A DNA stretch of 64,000 nt from Magnolia sinica (taxonomy: Eukaryota; Streptophyta; Magnoliopsida; Magnoliales; Magnoliaceae), in the NCBI RefSeq assembly GCF_029962835.1, contig NC_080591.1, positions 40,431,501 through 40,495,500 on the forward strand, written 5' to 3'. Each line of letters opens with the position of its first letter. The stretch's first letter is position 1. The notes under the pieces are model-generated. The model was not told the DNA's origin and made no database searches. It saw only the letters and a program-made list of their open reading frames with translations. Of this stretch, positions 11,827 to 23,648 are shown piece after piece. The position numbers and the translations under genes were made by a program.

Positions 11827-12223
11827 GTTCCAGCCTGACCGTGTCCTCAGACACGTTAAGAAGGTATCAAGTGGCTATAACCTCGTCAAATTCTTGCAAG
11901 TGCAAGTATGGACTTTCAAATTCAAGTCCAAGGAACTTTGGAAGGAGTTGGATCACTCAAGGCTTGATATCCATGTTTCCTGTGTTTCCTGGAAAAATCA
12001 TATAAGAAGGGGTGCTCACCCCTACTGGTTGTACGTAATCTCCTAAAGTACGAGTCGGGGGTGAATGGTGTACCTCATTCTCATCCTGGACTTCAACAAC
12101 TCGAGGTTGCGGCTGATTCACCGGTTGATTTACAGCCATAACCTCAATTAACTCTATAGATCCCGAGTGGTGTCTAACCCTGTGATGGATAGATAACCCC
12201 TCAACTAATCCTCCTTCACCCAA
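11827..12223 (-). pseudogene. Athila-like gag fragment
   Basis: On the minus strand, 12223 to about 11957 encodes the Athila-type gag N-terminus with TRTLGDYVQP and GNTGNMDIKP. The same frame continues after a stop at about 11956 with VIQLLPKFLGLEFESPYLHL and QEFDEVIAT, a conserved Athila gag block. It is cut at 11827 exactly where the chromovirus 3' LTR ends, so the rest of the gag lies on the far side of that element, outside the window. The order LTR, PBS, gag on the minus strand agrees with 12766-14222. Confidence 0.75.
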
Positions 12224-12239
12224 AAGATGTCAAGTGTTC

Positions 12240-12765
12240 TCACGGACCCACTTGGGCATGAAACACTCTCAGCCCTCAATTTTAAAATCAAACCTAAACC
12301 TAAAAGAAATAAGGAAATAGAAATCTAGAAATAGAAAGGGAGAGAATTAGAAAGAAGTTACCAAATTAGAAGTTCCTAAATTAAGATCCTGCGGAACAAA
12401 CAAAACAAGTCAGTTTCTAAAACAAGAATTCTAAAATTAGAAAGTCTCTAAAAACAACAAACAAAAAAAAAAAAGAAAGAAAGAAAGAAAGATGAGTTAG
12501 TTTCTTTTAAAAAAAAAAAAAGAAACCTAGTTTCTAAAAATGAAAAAGGAAATTTCTTAAAAATAAAAAATAGAAAGTTTATAAACCTAGAATTACAAAG
12601 TAGTTTCTAATAACAGAAAAGGGAAGTTTTTAAAACTAGAAATAGAAAGCTAAGTTAGTTTCTAAAATAATTCAGAAAAAACCCTAACCTAAAAATAGAA
12701 AGTAGAAAAACCCTAATCTTAACCTGATTCCAAAATTAGTTAATCTCAGAAAAATGCAACCGTTA
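12240..12765. other. A-rich leader between Athila PBS and gag; no gene seen
   Basis: The sequence is A-rich with many TTAGAAAC/TAGAAAGT words and an AAAG microsatellite at 12466-12525. It is consistent with the untranslated leader of the minus-strand Athila element. Confidence 0.6.
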
Positions 12766-12784
12766 ATCCCCGACAACGGCATCA
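12766..12784 (-). other. Athila-type primer-binding site
   Basis: Read on the minus strand this is TGATGCCGTTGTCGGGGAT, close to the tRNA-primed Athila PBS TGGCGCCGTTGCCGGGGA. It lies within 10 bp of the LTR end. Confidence 0.75.
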
Positions 12785-12790
12785 AAAACT

Positions 12791-14222
12791 TGTTTACAAC
12801 CCCAAGTATAGGATCGTGATGTAGTAATATTCTCGGTGAGACGAAGATCGAATCCACAAGGACTAATCTTGTGAGTATTCTGAAAGCACCTAGAAGTAGA
12901 ACTAGAAAAAGATGTAAAACTAATTCTGAAATAAAAGGAAGTAATTGTGAGATATTTAATTAGAAACTTAAGAAATTCAAAGGTGGGAACTAGGGTTTCT
13001 AAGGATCCACTTGTAGCAATCATGGTGATTCGTTACTTTATTCAAGTAACACAATTGGAATTGGAGTCCTATCCTATCCAATTAGAAGATAGAGCAATTA
13101 AGATCAAATTTGAACTTCCTTTGACTTGATTCTCAAAAGAGAAGAATTATGATAATTAGCCGGGATTCCATCACCAAACCATGCCCATGAAACAATGACA
13201 AACAACAGGATTTACCCATCCCATAATCTCAAAACAAGAAAAGAAGATACTCAAAACTATTGCAGATCTACTGTAATTTAAATCACAATAAATCATTAAA
13301 AATTGAAAGTATTCCTTAAATATCAAACTAGAATCAAAGTAAGTTCAACATAAACATGAATCAAAGCAATAGAAACATCCCATCACGCTACAAGCTTCAC
13401 CCCTTAGCCCTAGCTAAGAGGTTTAGCCAACCATAGGCATGATTGGAACTAAAACCCTAGAAGAAAATATGAAAAACTAAGGAATAAAGGAAGCAAAACC
13501 CTTGGCGACAGCTCTCCACCCTTGTACTTCACTTCTCCAAACCCTAGATGATGCCTAGGAGTGCCCTGGAGACTCCTGTTTATTGTTTTGTAGCACCTCC
13601 TTTCGCACTGACTTATAAAAATTTAAAAACCGCCTCAAATATACGCAGTTTCAATGCTATCGAAGTATCTTCAATATGTCCTTCGACATATCCTTCGATT
13701 CTATCAAACAGTCTTTGATAGAATCGAAGATCGATCCAAAACTATCTAGCGAGTTTGGCCTGAAATCCTAAATTTCTCAATTCTATCGAAGTGTCTTCGA
13801 TATGTTCTTTGATACTATCTAATAGTCTTCGATATGTTCTTCGATACTATCTAACAGTCTTCGATAAAATCAAAGGCCATTCTGGCAGTTTTCCAAAATT
13901 AGACTTTTCTAGCCGCAGAATCTGTTTTCATGACAATTTTCAGGATTCCCTTTCTTCACTTCAATTCTTCAATTCTTTTTCTTCATCACTTGGTTTCCTT
14001 AGATCTTTTGGCATGTGAATTCTTCAATCTTGGTCTCTTAAGATCCATCCCTTGCCTTGGTGATTCTTGAGTATTAAATCCATGCTTTTAGCACCCTTTT
14101 CAATCTAAGCTTTTAAATTTATCTTGCAACACAAACATGAGTAACATAGAACATTAAGCATTATCATGTTCATAAAACCAAGATATAAATGGGGGATAAT
14201 ATGCAATATTTGATCCTTAACA
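12791..14222 (-). mobile_element. Athila-like LTR (1,432 bp)
   Basis: Read on the minus strand it starts TGTTAAGGATCAAATATTGC at 14222 and ends with TTGTAAACA at 12791, giving TG...CA ends. The 5' end sequence is characteristic of Athila-group LTRs. The PBS follows directly. About 13640-13890 contains a cluster of short repeats built from TCTTCGATA and its complement. It interrupts the copia element, whose coding sequence starts directly to its right. Confidence 0.8.
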
Positions 14223-15271
14223 TGGACCTACTTAAAGAGCTCTTGAAATCCAACTTTAAAATTAATGGAGTAAGTAGAAATAAGAAAAACTCTTACTCTT
14301 AAACAAAGCATATTGTAAGATATCCTCCTAAACCCAAAACCATATTGAAATGGGTTCTAAAAAATAAGTGTATTGTCATCCACACAGCTTTCAAAGCAAG
14401 TAACCATTTAAGATGGTACCTGGATAGTAGATGTTCTAGAGATATGACAGGTGATAAGGCAATACTATCAGACATCAATCAAATCAATGGCGGCTTAATA
14501 ATATTTGAAGATGACGGCAACTCATCGGAATATGTAATGTAAAACTCCCTAACCTACCTATTTTTAAAGATGTTTCGTATATTGAAGGTTTGAAACATAA
14601 TTTGCTAAGCATATCTCAAATATGTGATAATAATCATAGTATTAAATTTTCAGATCACAGATGTGAGATAATTAATAACCAAGGCCATATAATATTAAAT
14701 GGTCGAAGAACATCTGAATATTGCTATATCATTAATGAATCTTGTTCTTCAAATCACTCTTGCTACATGGTCCAAACAGATAAAACTGAATTATGGCATT
14801 AACGTCTTGGACATATAAACTATAAAGATCTATATAAAGTCAGCAAGAGAGATCATCTTCAAGGCCTACCCAAGTTTAAAAAATTAGAGAAGAAAGTATT
14901 GGTGCCTGTAAAAAAGGTAAACAAATTAGGAGTAGTCACAAGAAGGTCAACTCCTCAACCATAACTAGACCTCTTGAACTACTCCATATGGACTTAGTTG
15001 GACCAAAATACTTTCTAATTGTAGTTGATGACTACACAAGATACTCATAGGTAGCTTTCTTAAGAGAAAAGTCAAAAGCTTTTGACGAAGTCAAAAAGTT
15101 ATTTAAACACATCCAGACGAAAAAAGAACTATCTGTGAAGAAGATAAGGAGTGATCATGGAACGGAACTTAAAATAGCAATTTTGAGATGTTCTGTAATG
15201 ATCATGGAATATTACATGAATTCTTTGCTTCTAAAACTCCTCAACAAAATAGTGTAGCTGAAAGGAAAAAT
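14223..15271 (+). pseudogene. Sirevirus-like copia polyprotein, part 1: gag end, protease, integrase start
   Basis: Order of domains: the protease block with WYLDSRCSRDMTGD (14345-14542; the usual DSGCS active site reads DSRCS), the GAG-pre-integrase region with LKHNLLSISQICD and LWH (14590-14865), then the integrase core to 15271 with LLHMDLVGP, VVDDYTRYS, IRSDHGTE and FFASKTPQQNSVAERKN. Stops and frameshifts interrupt it at about 14540, 14800, 14963 and 15050. It is cut in the codon series at 15271 by the solo LTR and resumes in frame at 21123. The product would be a polyprotein processed by its own protease, with integrase inserting the cDNA. The Arg in the protease site and the stops make it dead. 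Confidence 0.85.
15267..15271 (+). repeat. Target-site duplication AAAAT, left copy
   Basis: AAAAT at 15267-15271 matches AAAAT at 21118-21122. Removing one copy and the LTR restores an uninterrupted reading frame across the join. Confidence 0.95.
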
Positions 15272-17339
15272 TGTCACGCCCCAAACCCGGAAATCGGATT
15301 CACAGGAATCCCGATCGCCGAATCCGGTGCCGACAGCCTCCGTAGTACCCCATTCTTGGTTCCTAGCGTCCATATGCTAAATTTTGATTCTAGGATCCTA
15401 CAAGGAGGATTTTTTTTATACATTTAACTCATAATAAGCATAACCACAAGATTACCCAATTCACAAAGGCAACATCATTATCACATATCCACTAATATAA
15501 TCATTTCAGTACAATGCTAAAAAGGAAATACATAAATTGAAAATCAAGCTCCAGAAGACCATTGAACGATCCAAGCTCAACACTGCAGCAACCTAACATC
15601 ACCTGCACGCATCTATCATGCATAAGCTTATAGAAAGCTTAGAGGTGGTGTAAGTGTGTGCACAAAGTAAGTGTCAAGTATTCAATACAATGCCATAGTC
15701 ATACAATACCGAAAATACTGGTAATCCATAAATCGTACAATGTCGGAATAAGCAGAAATACTGACAATATCAGGAATTATCAGAGTAAACAGAAATATTG
15801 ACAAGATCATAAATCATAAGATAACAGAGTAAGCAGAAATACTAACAAGTCCATAAGTTATATAATAGTAGAATATGCAATACGAATCAACTATGCAAAT
15901 GAGGAGTCATAGAGCGCCAAATATCAGATGCAGAGGATGCAATGTAATATACATTCCTAATGAGTAATACAAATAGCGTCAGCCGTACCTAGACCATATA
16001 AATACAGAAACACAATAACCCAAATTGCCATATGCCGCAAATATAATGCAATATGTGGTGCGAATGGAGTGACCATGCTAGAGTGTGAAGTCGGGATGAT
16101 AGTACGTAGTATCGCAGGCCATGGGGCCCATCACAAGGGACTTCTATCCAAACTAGTCACATACCTAATTTGGATAGCCGGTCTCAATGTGGTAAACTCC
16201 TGATCTCAGGTTAGTCGCGCGCCCCAACCGAAATCCTGGCCATTGCAAATGTACACGTAACAAATAGTTGCGCACTACCAGCCCGAGTGGATAGTGAATG
16301 AATGAATGAGTATGCAACTCCTGCTCAATAATTCCACGTATCAGTACAGTTCATCTCTGAGATCATCACCTGGGTTTAGTACACTCCAAATGGCACTGGC
16401 CCTCTCCCAGCAGCACAGTCCAAGTGAGCGTAAGAAACCTCACTATCCGCCTAACCAATAGTCTGTCAATACTATCCGACATGTCGATAGCGGACCCATT
16501 CACGTGCTAGTCAAACTCAGCCTAGCAATGCCCCCTGCTCTCAGGCGGGTAAGGCCACACCCCCTCCCAACCGACCACAACACAGTGGGAGAAGCGGCCC
16601 CCTAGTATTCGGCACTCGGGCGCTCATGTATCTACTCGGTCTCAATGTTGGGGCGTCCTCTGGTACCAAGAGGGTTTAGGGATTTTCACCCATGGCCATC
16701 TATGGTAGCCCAATGCTAGAACAAATTTTCGGTGTCCCATCTGGCCATCCACGATATGTCTGTGGAGGTTACGGCCCTGATGTCGCTAAGGCATACAGTA
16801 ATCATAATGCAAGATGCATGAGTCATATAATCCAGTCATGCATCAATCCTATACATACCGTCCGCTCATGTGAGATAACCTCTGCCTATCAGGGAGTCTC
16901 ATAACAACACGCTCAATGACATATGTAATAATCAACCACATCTCATAACAAACATGCAGATGATGCGTATGGGCATGTATCATGATGTTATGTTGTCACA
17001 AACTCATAATCGATATCAATAATCGGCATCGATAATCGACCTCAACAATGTAGACATTTAACCAACATTGCCCCTGAGGAATGGCCCTCATAGATCCTAA
17101 CATATAGTGGACCCATGACCTCACACAAGGGTCAAATATACAACACCATGGGCCTCGCTCAAGAGCTTAATACACATCACGATGGACCTTTCACATGGGC
17201 CTAATATACATCACAATGGGTTCCATCGCCTAACCCTCAAATGCATCACAATGGGCCTCATCACATAGACCTCATATTCATCACATTAGGCTTAAAACAC
17301 GGGCCGAATATACATCACAATGGGCCTCAACTATGAGTC

Positions 17340-18310
17340 GCATATACACCATATAGGTCTCGACAATCAGCCTCGACAATTGAAATTAGCCTCGACAATC
17401 GAAATCGACACTCGGACACGGCCTCGATATTTGGCCTCGACAATCGGGATCGATCGATAATCAGAACTGGTAAATCGGTTACGTCAATCGGAATCGGCAA
17501 TCGGCCATGGAAATAGGGATCAATCGATAATCAGAGTCGGTAAATCGGTCACGTCAATCGGAATTGACAATCAGCCACGACAATCGGGATCGATCTATAA
17601 TCAGAATCAGCAAATCAGTCACGATAATCAGATCAATCGATAATCAGAATTGGCAAATCGGTCACGGCAATCAGAGTCGGTAATCGGTCATGACAATCGG
17701 AATCGATCGATAATCAGAATCGACAAATCGGTCACGTCAATCGGAATCGACAATCGGTCACGACAATCGGGATCGATCGATAATCAGAATCGACAAATCG
17801 GTCACGTCAATCGGAATCGACAATCGGTCACGACAATCGGGATCGATCGATAATCAGAATCGGCAAATTGGTTACGATAATTGGAATTGGCCCCTACAAA
17901 ACAGAATTCACCTTGATACTCGGCCTCGACAATCGGAATCGGCCTATACAATCGGCCTCTACAAATTGAAATCGGCCTATACGATCGGCCTCAACAAATC
18001 GGGATCGATCGATAATCAGAATTGGCAAATTGGTCATGACAATCAGATCAATCGATAATCAGAATCGACAAATTGGTCACGGCAACCGGAGTCGCTAATC
18101 GGTCACGACAATCGGAATCGATCGATAATCAGAATCGGTAAATCGGTCACGTCAATCGAAATTGACAATCGGTCACGACAATCGGAATCGGCCTATATAA
18201 TTAGCCTCGACAAATCAGAATCGACCTCGATACTCAGCCTTGACAATCGGAATTGGCTATACAATCGGCCTCTACAAATCGGAATCGGAATCGACAATCG
18301 ATCTAAGGGA
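17340..18310. repeat. 70-bp minisatellite of ATCGG words
   Basis: GATCGATCGATAATCAG recurs at 17448, 17518, 17588, 17701, 17771 and 17841, with spacing of 70 bp apart from one irregular step. Each 70-bp unit also contains ATCGGTCACGTCAATCGG and ATCGGTCACGACAATCGG, showing an internal half-repeat. The array degenerates to both sides. It occupies the place in the LTR where the 5' LTR carries the 35-bp array. Confidence 0.92.
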
Positions 18311-18359
18311 AGGTCACAATGTGGACATTTAACCAACATTGCAATAATTTAACCAACAT

Positions 18360-18890
18360 TGCTCCCAAGGGGTGGCCCTCATAGGTCCAAACATATAGTG
18401 GGCCCATGGCCTCATACACACAATAGGTGGGCCCTGCTCATGGGCCTCATATACACAGCATGCGGGCCCTACACATAGGTCTCATATATATCAAATGGGC
18501 CACGTACCTGGGCCTCGAATACATCTAGTGGGCCACACATCATGGGCCTAATACATATCACCATGGGTTTTGCCCTTAGGCCACGAATACATCACAATGG
18601 GCCTTACCCATAGGCCTCGAATACATCACAATGGGCCATAACCCATGGGTTTCAAATACATCATAATGGGCCGCATCACCTAGGCCTCATGTACATCAAG
18701 TGGGCCGCACCGCATGGGCCACATATACATCGCAATGAGCCGCGTCACGTGGGCTTCACCAATAGGCCTCATATACACCAAGTGGGCCGTATCAATGGGC
18801 CGCACCAACGGGCCTCATATACACCAGGTGGGCCGTATCAATGGGCCTCACCAACGGCCTCATATACACCAAGTGGGCCGTAAGCACGTC
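18360..18890. repeat. Degenerate array of GGGCC-CATATACA-CAAGTGGGCC words
   Basis: Irregular repeats of about 25-35 bp such as GGGCCTCATATACACC and AAGTGGGCCGTATCAATGG. It is the inverted counterpart of 1500-2460 in the 5' LTR. Confidence 0.85.
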
Positions 18891-19510
18891 AGTTGGATGG
18901 ACGGCAGGGATAGAACACGTCCATTAGGGTGGGGTCCACTTGTCCAGTGAGCTCAACAGCATGGAATAAAACTCATACATCATGGTGGGTGCTACTCCAA
19001 AAAGACAGATGGCATGGATATCCAAATACATCAGGGGGTGGGGTCCATGTAGGTGGCCCACCAGAGAAGTGAATCTGCTCCATTGGTCCCAGGTTGCTGC
19101 TGCTGCACATGCAATAGCAGCTTACATCCGCCGCTGGCCCACCGTCAAATTAGATGGACAGTAGGGATTCAAAATGGATGGGTGGCTTGACAAAGCACAT
19201 ACCTAGTGGGGCTCACGAAAATGGATGACGGTTTGGATGCCATACATATATTAGGAAGGGGCCCACCGTAAAAATGGATAGACGGCGGGGGTTAACACAT
19301 ATTAAAGGTGGGCGACATATGTCCAGATGGACGGCGTGGATGTAACACGTACACCACAGTAGCTACTCAAAGCTCCTGCCCGTCCCAGCTTGAAATGGAT
19401 GGACGGCGTGATGTGAGTCAAAGGGGCCCACCATCCCAGCCCACGAACGGGGTGGATAAAACCCATACATCACGTGTGGTACACATATGTGGAAGATGAC
19501 AGAGGGTGGG

Positions 19511-19591
19511 TATATATATTATATATTATATAATATAATAGTATATTATATATATGTGTGTGTGTGTGTGTGCGCGTGTGTGTGTGTGTGG
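19511..19591. repeat. TA then TG microsatellite
   Basis: A TA-rich run is followed by TG with one CGCG interruption. It is the inverted equivalent of 1287-1396. Confidence 0.9.
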
Positions 19592-20365
19592 TGGCAGAAG
19601 GCTGCCCATGCCCCACCGTCCAATCCATCTGGACGGTGGAGATGTAATGATAAAGGTGGGTCCCACATAGGGACCATATCATATATATATATATATTATA
19701 ATATTATCTTATCTTATATTTATTTATTTGTTAAATTTCATATATTCTTTTTTTAACAAGGACAGTGTATAGAAAATACATACATCAGATGTGGTCCCCA
19801 CCACCTACACATGTGTCACGTGCAGGATGGGCTCCACATATGCACAGATGGGCAGGTGCGTGGTGGACTAGCCAACCCACTCCCTTCATCAAGGTAGGCC
19901 ACATGTCAGGGTGGGTCCCTACCGTCTTAAACAAGGGACGGTGTGTGAAAGACACATCAAGGTGGATCTCGCCATCCAGGCCTTTGCACTGGATGGTGCA
20001 GATGAAATACATCATCAAAGTGGGTCATACCCCACATGTGGCCACCACACACTGCTATTGTACGTACGGCAGTTGTACATCAGGAGTCCCATCGTCCTGT
20101 GGTGTGGATAATTAAACACATGCATCATGGTAGCCCTCATAACTCTCTAACATCAATTACAGCAGCTGCAAGCTGCTAGGCTCCTGCCAACAGTCTAGAT
20201 AGACGGTGTAGAGTAGATGGGTCCACACACGCGGACACCACATGCCATCAAGGAGGGCCCCACGGCTGATGATCAGCGTGGATAAAACACATACATCACA
20301 CGGCCTCATGGCCTAAATGGTATGGATATGATACATACATGTATCATCAGGTGGGCCACATATCA

Positions 20366-20382
20366 AGAGAGAGAGAGAGAGA
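20366..20382. repeat. (GA)n microsatellite
   Basis: A short GA run, the inverted equivalent of the TC runs at 184-221 and 34355-34385. Confidence 0.85.
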
Positions 20383-21117
20383 CATATGAAGGGGAGGGAC
20401 CCCGCCACTATGGGCCCTCCCTATAAAATGCATACATCAAAATGGGTCCCACCATATGTGGGCCCTCAAATTTAAAAAAATCAAGATGATGAACACCCAC
20501 CTTATATCTTCTTGGACTTCTTCTTCCATCAACGCGTCCTAGAGTTCCAAGGGATGCATTTCAACAGTGGAGATGATCATTGGATGGTAGAGATGGGAGA
20601 TAGGGAGGTGGGCCACACTAGCTCTCTCATGGGAGCATGATGTGGGTTGCCCCATGGAGGGATTGCTTGGAGAAAAAGAGATGAGAGAGAAAGAGTGATG
20701 TAAGAGAAGTGATGGGAGGGAGAGATGGTAAGGTGATGGGAAAGTTAACTTTTGAGATTGCTTTTGTACTTGGGAATGAGGAGAGTAATGGGTTGAGTGA
20801 TGGGTGTACTTTTGACAAGTGAGGTGATTGATGTGATGGATTCTCTCGGGATTTGTAATGCACGACATTTTTCTCGAACTGAACGTCGGCCCACATCTCC
20901 AGGCCAGGGTACCGCATTAGCGTGCTAGACGTAGCATCGGAATCGCGGCGACGGCGCGGTCACACTGGTACAAGTCTCGGGTCGAGCTGACTCAGATATA
21001 TGGGACACATCTAAGGGTCGCGCGCAAACGCCAATAACTGATCGCGGGTCACCAGAATTCAACCGGGCTGACTGCGGAAGCCTACGGAACAGTATGGGCT
21101 AGGATACGTGTCTTACA

Positions 21118-21122
21118 AAAAT
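21118..21122 (+). repeat. Target-site duplication AAAAT, right copy
   Basis: Direct copy of 15267-15271. Confidence 0.95.
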
Positions 21123-23203
21123 AAAGTACTACGAGAAATGGGATTTGTTATGCTTAATAGTAAAAAATTAGTGAAAAATTTATGGGTTAAAGATGTTAAC
21201 ACTGCTTGTTATATTATTAATCAAATTTATGTAAGAGCAGGTAAAAATAAATTGGCTTATGAACTCTGGTTTAATAATAAAACCTTCAGTAAAATATTTC
21301 TGAACTTTCGGAAGCAAATGCTTCAGTTTACAAGATCAAGAAATTTTGAAATTTTTGAAGCAAAAAGTGATGAGGACATATTTTTGGGGTATGCTCTAAA
21401 TAGCAGAGCATATCATGTCCTAAATAAAAGGACCAGAGTGATACAAGAATCCATAAACGTTGTTATTGATGATCAAATAGTCACTTTCGATTATGTTCAT
21501 GATGATGAAGTTATTATAGTCAATCAATTAGAACCTTCATCAAAATTAGATTCAACTGAGAATAGATTAGTCAAGGATCATCTGACTAATTAAATACTTA
21601 GTAACCCTCACATGGTGTTCAAACCAGAAGACAATTGGAAAACATATGTAATCATGTATTTTTCACTTCCTAGATAGTACCAGTGAATGTAAATGAAGCA
21701 CTAGCTTATGAAAATTAAATTTTGGCTATGCAAGTTGAACTAACTCAATTTGTCAGAAATGATGTTTGGTATCAAGTTCCTAGACCTTCTCATAAACATG
21801 TGATTGGAACTAAATGGATATTCAAAAATAAATATGATGAATTTGGAAATATTATAAGAAACAAAGCTAGATTGGTTGTACAAGGGTACACCCAAATTAA
21901 AGGAGTTGACTATGATGAGACTTTTGCGCTAGTCGCTCATCTTGAATCCATTAGATTGTTTATTTCCATCGCATACCATAAAAATTTTAAAATATACCAA
22001 ATGGATGTTAAGAGTGCCTTCTTAAATGGTGACTTAAATGAAGAAGTTTATGTAGAACAACCTAAAGGTTTTGAAGATCCTAAACTTCCTAACAATGTGT
22101 ACCGTCTTAAAAAGGCCCTGTATGTTTTAAAACAAGCTCCAAGAGCATGATATGAAAAATTAACTATATTTCTTCTTAGTCAAAACTTTAAAATGGGAAG
22201 TGTTGATAAAACCCTATTTATCAAGAGATATAATGAAGATACGTTGATTGTTTAAATTTATGTAAATGATATTATCTATGGATCAACAAATACTAACCTT
22301 TCCTCTAAGTTTGTAGATTCCATGAAATTGGAATTTAAGATGAGTATGGTGGGTGAGCTGAACTATTTTCTTGGTCTCCAAGTAAAACAACTTAAGGATG
22401 AGATATTCATATCTCAGACCAAGTATGCGATAAATATCATTAAGAAATTTGGGTTTGAGAATGGTAAGAACTTTTCAACTCATATGACTTCAACATTCAA
22501 ATTATCTAAAGATGATTTAGGTAAAAGTGTTGACCGCGTCTTTACCGTAACATGATTGGTAGTCTATTATATTTAATTGCTAGCAGACCTGATATTTCTT
22601 TCAGCGTAGGCGTTTGTGCTAGATTTAATCTAACCCTAAAGAATCTCATCTGGCTGCGGTTAAAAGACTAATAAGATATGTTTCCAGCACTATAAATTTG
22701 GGTTTATGGTATCCTCATGATACGTCTTTACAAATTATTAGATATACTGATATTGATTGGGCAAGTAATGTGGATGATAGAAAATCCACAAGTGGTGGAT
22801 GCTTCTACATTGGGAATTGTCTTATTTCCTGGATGAGCAAGAAGTAAAACTCAGTATCATTATCCACTACAGAAGCTGAGTATATTGCGTCAGGAAATGC
22901 ATGCATGCAATTGATGTGGATGAAACGTATGTTAGGAGACTATGGTATTGATCAAGATACCATGAATTTATACTGCGACAAAACCAGTGCCATCAATATA
23001 TCTAAAAATCCCTTTCAACATTCTCGAACCAAGCACATTGATATTCGATATCATTATATCTGGGAATTAGTTGAAAACAAGACTATCATGCTTGAGTATA
23101 TCAATACTGAAAAATAGCTTGTAGACATTTTGACAAAACCACTGGATAGTGTTAGATTCTTTAATTTGAAAAATGATATTGGATTATGTTGTATCTCTTA
23201 AAT
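21123..23203 (+). pseudogene. Sirevirus-like copia polyprotein, part 2: integrase end, reverse transcriptase, RNase H
   Basis: The integrase C-terminal part comes first (NTACYIINQIY, YELWFNN, SDEDIFLGYALNSRAYHV, to 21593). Reverse transcriptase follows at about 21722-22620, with [48 protein letters not shown] and [17 protein letters not shown]. The catalytic YVDD motif reads YVND (about 22258-22272). RNase H covers about 22740-23203 with DDRKSTSGGCF, SLSTTEAEYIA and ILTKPL. Stops fall at about 21594, 22148, 22253, 22553, 22846 and 23115. The lost catalytic Asp and the stops rule out activity. It normally copies element RNA to DNA in cytoplasmic particles. Confidence 0.92.
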
Positions 23204-23648
23204 ATTCATCCGTTATTGCAATTTATTTTTTTTGTCTTTTATTTTGCATTATAAGGATAATTAAATTAAATCACTTTTTTTAAAAAAAAATTTGGCCAGC
23301 CCATAGCTGACTGACTGGTTCAACCAGCCAAGCACTGCACTCGGGCTAGCCAAACTGGGTGCGATTTGGGTTAAATAGGGGATTTTTTCTTCAAAACCCT
23401 CATTTCCCTTCATCTTCCTAGGCTCAACAATGCTTCTTTCGGGTAACCCATCATCCTAAACTCTTAGTAAGTGGATTTTTTGTGATTTTCTTCTAGATTT
23501 AAGTTCCTATTTGAGATTTATTTGAGATTCCATCATTTTATTTAAATCTAGAGCTTTCTTTTTTGGTAGCTTTTGTTGAAAAATATGATCTAGACAAACC
23601 CATATATTTCTTAGTGATTTCTTTTTACTTTTTAGTCATTTTCTTCTA
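23204..23648 (+). other. Spacer between pol and the extra ORF; no gene seen
   Basis: AT-rich with a T/A run at 23277-23291 and two GGCCAGCC/GGCTAGCC words that recur in the LTR at 28040-28390. A TTAAATAGG word at 23373 could be a weak promoter, but nothing here supports a call. Confidence 0.5.

Larger units (their letters stand above)
15272..21117 (-). mobile_element. Solo LTR (5,846 bp) of the Tekay-like family
   Basis: Read on the minus strand it begins TGTAAGACACGTATCCTAG at 21117 and ends GGGGCGTGACA at 15272. It has TG...CA ends, a perfect 5-bp duplication, and no internal region, PBS or polypurine tract inside. Both ends match the LTRs at 1-11826. Contents from its 5' end: promoter-proximal region (20400-21117), GA microsatellite, TG/TA tract, GGGCC-rich palindromic segments (18900-20340), a GGGCCTCATATACACC array (18360-18890), a 70-bp minisatellite (17340-18310) and the conserved tail (15272-17060). 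It is the product of LTR-LTR recombination. I see no host gene in it. Confidence 0.92.

Noticed and set aside
17650..17853. 67-codon frame RSRQSGSIDNQNRQ-like
   Set aside because: It is a translation of the 70-bp minisatellite.
17340..18310. CRISPR-like array
   Set aside because: The repeats are contiguous 70-bp units without unique spacers, and the genome is a plant nuclear genome.
20539..20917. Overlapping minus-strand frames of 96-109 codons
   Set aside because: They lie in the promoter-proximal part of the solo LTR. Low-complexity Ser/Pro/Leu with no domain.
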